From positions 104,014-168,013 of the forward strand of contig NZ_RHUM01000005.1 in the NCBI RefSeq assembly GCF_003937915.1: a stretch of DNA of 64,000 nucleotides, read 5' to 3'. The DNA comes from Erwinia sp. 198. Lineage in GTDB: Bacteria; Pseudomonadota; Gammaproteobacteria; Enterobacterales; Enterobacteriaceae. Shown here piece after piece: positions 63,636-64,000 of the stretch. Made by a program: the position numbers and the translations under genes. The notes under the pieces are model-generated. The model searched no databases and was not told where the DNA came from. It saw only the letters and a program-made list of their open reading frames with translations. Every line of letters begins with the position of its first letter. The first letter of the stretch is position 1.

Positions 63636-64000
63636 TCAGTTTTTCAGTTTAGGATCCAGCGCGTCACGCAGCCCGTCGCCCAGCAGATTAAATGCCAGCA
63701 CGGTCAAAAAGATGGCGAGGCTGGGGAAAATCGCCACGTGCGGCGCCATCACCATATCCGCGCGCGCCTCGTTCAGCATCGCGCCCCATTCTGGCGTCGG
63801 CGGCTGCGCGCCCAGCCCCAAAAAAGAGAGGCTGGCGGCGGTGATAATCGAGGTGCCGATACGCATGGTGAAATAAACCACTACAGAGGAGAGCGTGCCC
63901 GGCAAAATATGACGCAGGATAACAGTGACATCGGAAGCGCCAATGCTTCTGGCGGATTCAATGTATGTCATCTGTTTCAGCACCAGCGTGTTACCACGCA
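63636..64000 (-). CDS. gsiD: Glutathione ABC transporter permease GsiD, 3' part (runs off the right edge)
   Basis: Inner-membrane permease of the GsiABCD glutathione importer (dipeptide-permease family). About 121 C-terminal codons are in the window, against roughly 303 in E. coli GsiD. The visible part holds the EAA loop [21 protein letters not shown] and the conserved end [27 protein letters not shown]. Reading continues through position 64000 ([10 protein letters not shown]), so the ATG at 63983 is internal. It matches the expected E. coli neighbour beyond yliI, allowing for lost genes. Confidence 0.93.
   Translation of the reverse strand, partial: RGNTLVLKQMTYIESARSIGASDVTVILRHILPGTLSSVVVYFTMRIGTSIITAASLSFLGLGAQPPTPEWGAMLNEARADMVMAPHVAIFPSLAIFLTVLAFNLLGDGLRDALDPKLKN

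Overview
The window is a contiguous, gene-dense piece of an enterobacterial chromosome. Nearly every gene has a close Escherichia coli counterpart, and the order follows the E. coli 19-21 min region: rpsA-cmk-aroA-serC-ycaO-focA-pflBA-ycaD-serS-rarA-lolA-ftsK-lrp-trxB-cydDC-aat-infA-clpAS-cspD-hcp-poxB-ltaE-amiD-ybjQ-ybjP-art-rlmC-ybjO-pot-ybjN-rimK-nfsA-ybjC-grxA-ybjM-ybjL-ybjG-dacC-yliI-gsiD. Sequence divergence and the absence of many E. coli genes from this stretch (ycaL, ycaP, dmsABC, macAB, aqpZ, hcr, ybjS, ybjT, deoR and probably tRNA serW) suggest a member of the Erwiniaceae such as Pantoea, Mixta or Erwinia. That assignment is inference. I see no insertion sequence, CRISPR array, rRNA, convincing tRNA or intact prophage.

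Layout. 1-4.6 kb: translation and nucleotide/aromatic/serine genes on the minus strand (rpsA partial, cmk, aroA, serC). 4.9-11.1 kb: ycaO, then the anaerobic formate/pyruvate module focA-pflB-pflA with an FNR-like box and a run of stem-loops before pflA. 11.1-20.6 kb, minus strand: ycaD, serS, rarA, lolA, ftsK (with a 12-copy, 45-bp repeat in its linker) and lrp. 21.1-30.1 kb: trxB-cydDC-aat-infA facing clpA-clpS, then cspD; aat, clpA and clpS together form the N-degron pathway. 30.4-41.8 kb: hcp without hcr, poxB, ltaE, amiD, ybjQ, ybjP and the arginine transporter artPIQM plus a diverged artJ, then rlmC and ybjO. 42.3-49.1 kb: an inserted three-gene operon (YjiH/YjiG-like membrane pair plus M20 amidohydrolase) next to the putrescine transporter potFGHI. 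Both carry sigma-54-type promoters, so this block looks like a nitrogen-scavenging neighbourhood. 49.4-57.5 kb: ybjN, rimK, nfsA, ybjC, grxA, ybjM, ybjL, the small RNA RybB with its sigma-E promoter, ybjG and an SdaC-like serine permease. 57.5-64 kb: dacC, a HAD phosphatase, yliI, a lone phage-type KilAC antirepressor, a manganese catalase, a DUF4385 gene and the 3' part of gsiD.

The most interesting observations are the near-consensus sigma-54 promoter with an NtrC-like upstream site on the accessory peptide/amide operon, the stacked regulatory dyads upstream of hcp, the lone antirepressor gene with a palindrome at its promoter, the shortened RybB locus, and the large tandem repeat in FtsK. 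No wholly new system is evident. Most of the window is conserved core genome with accessory genes at 42-45 kb, 56 kb and 59-63.6 kb.
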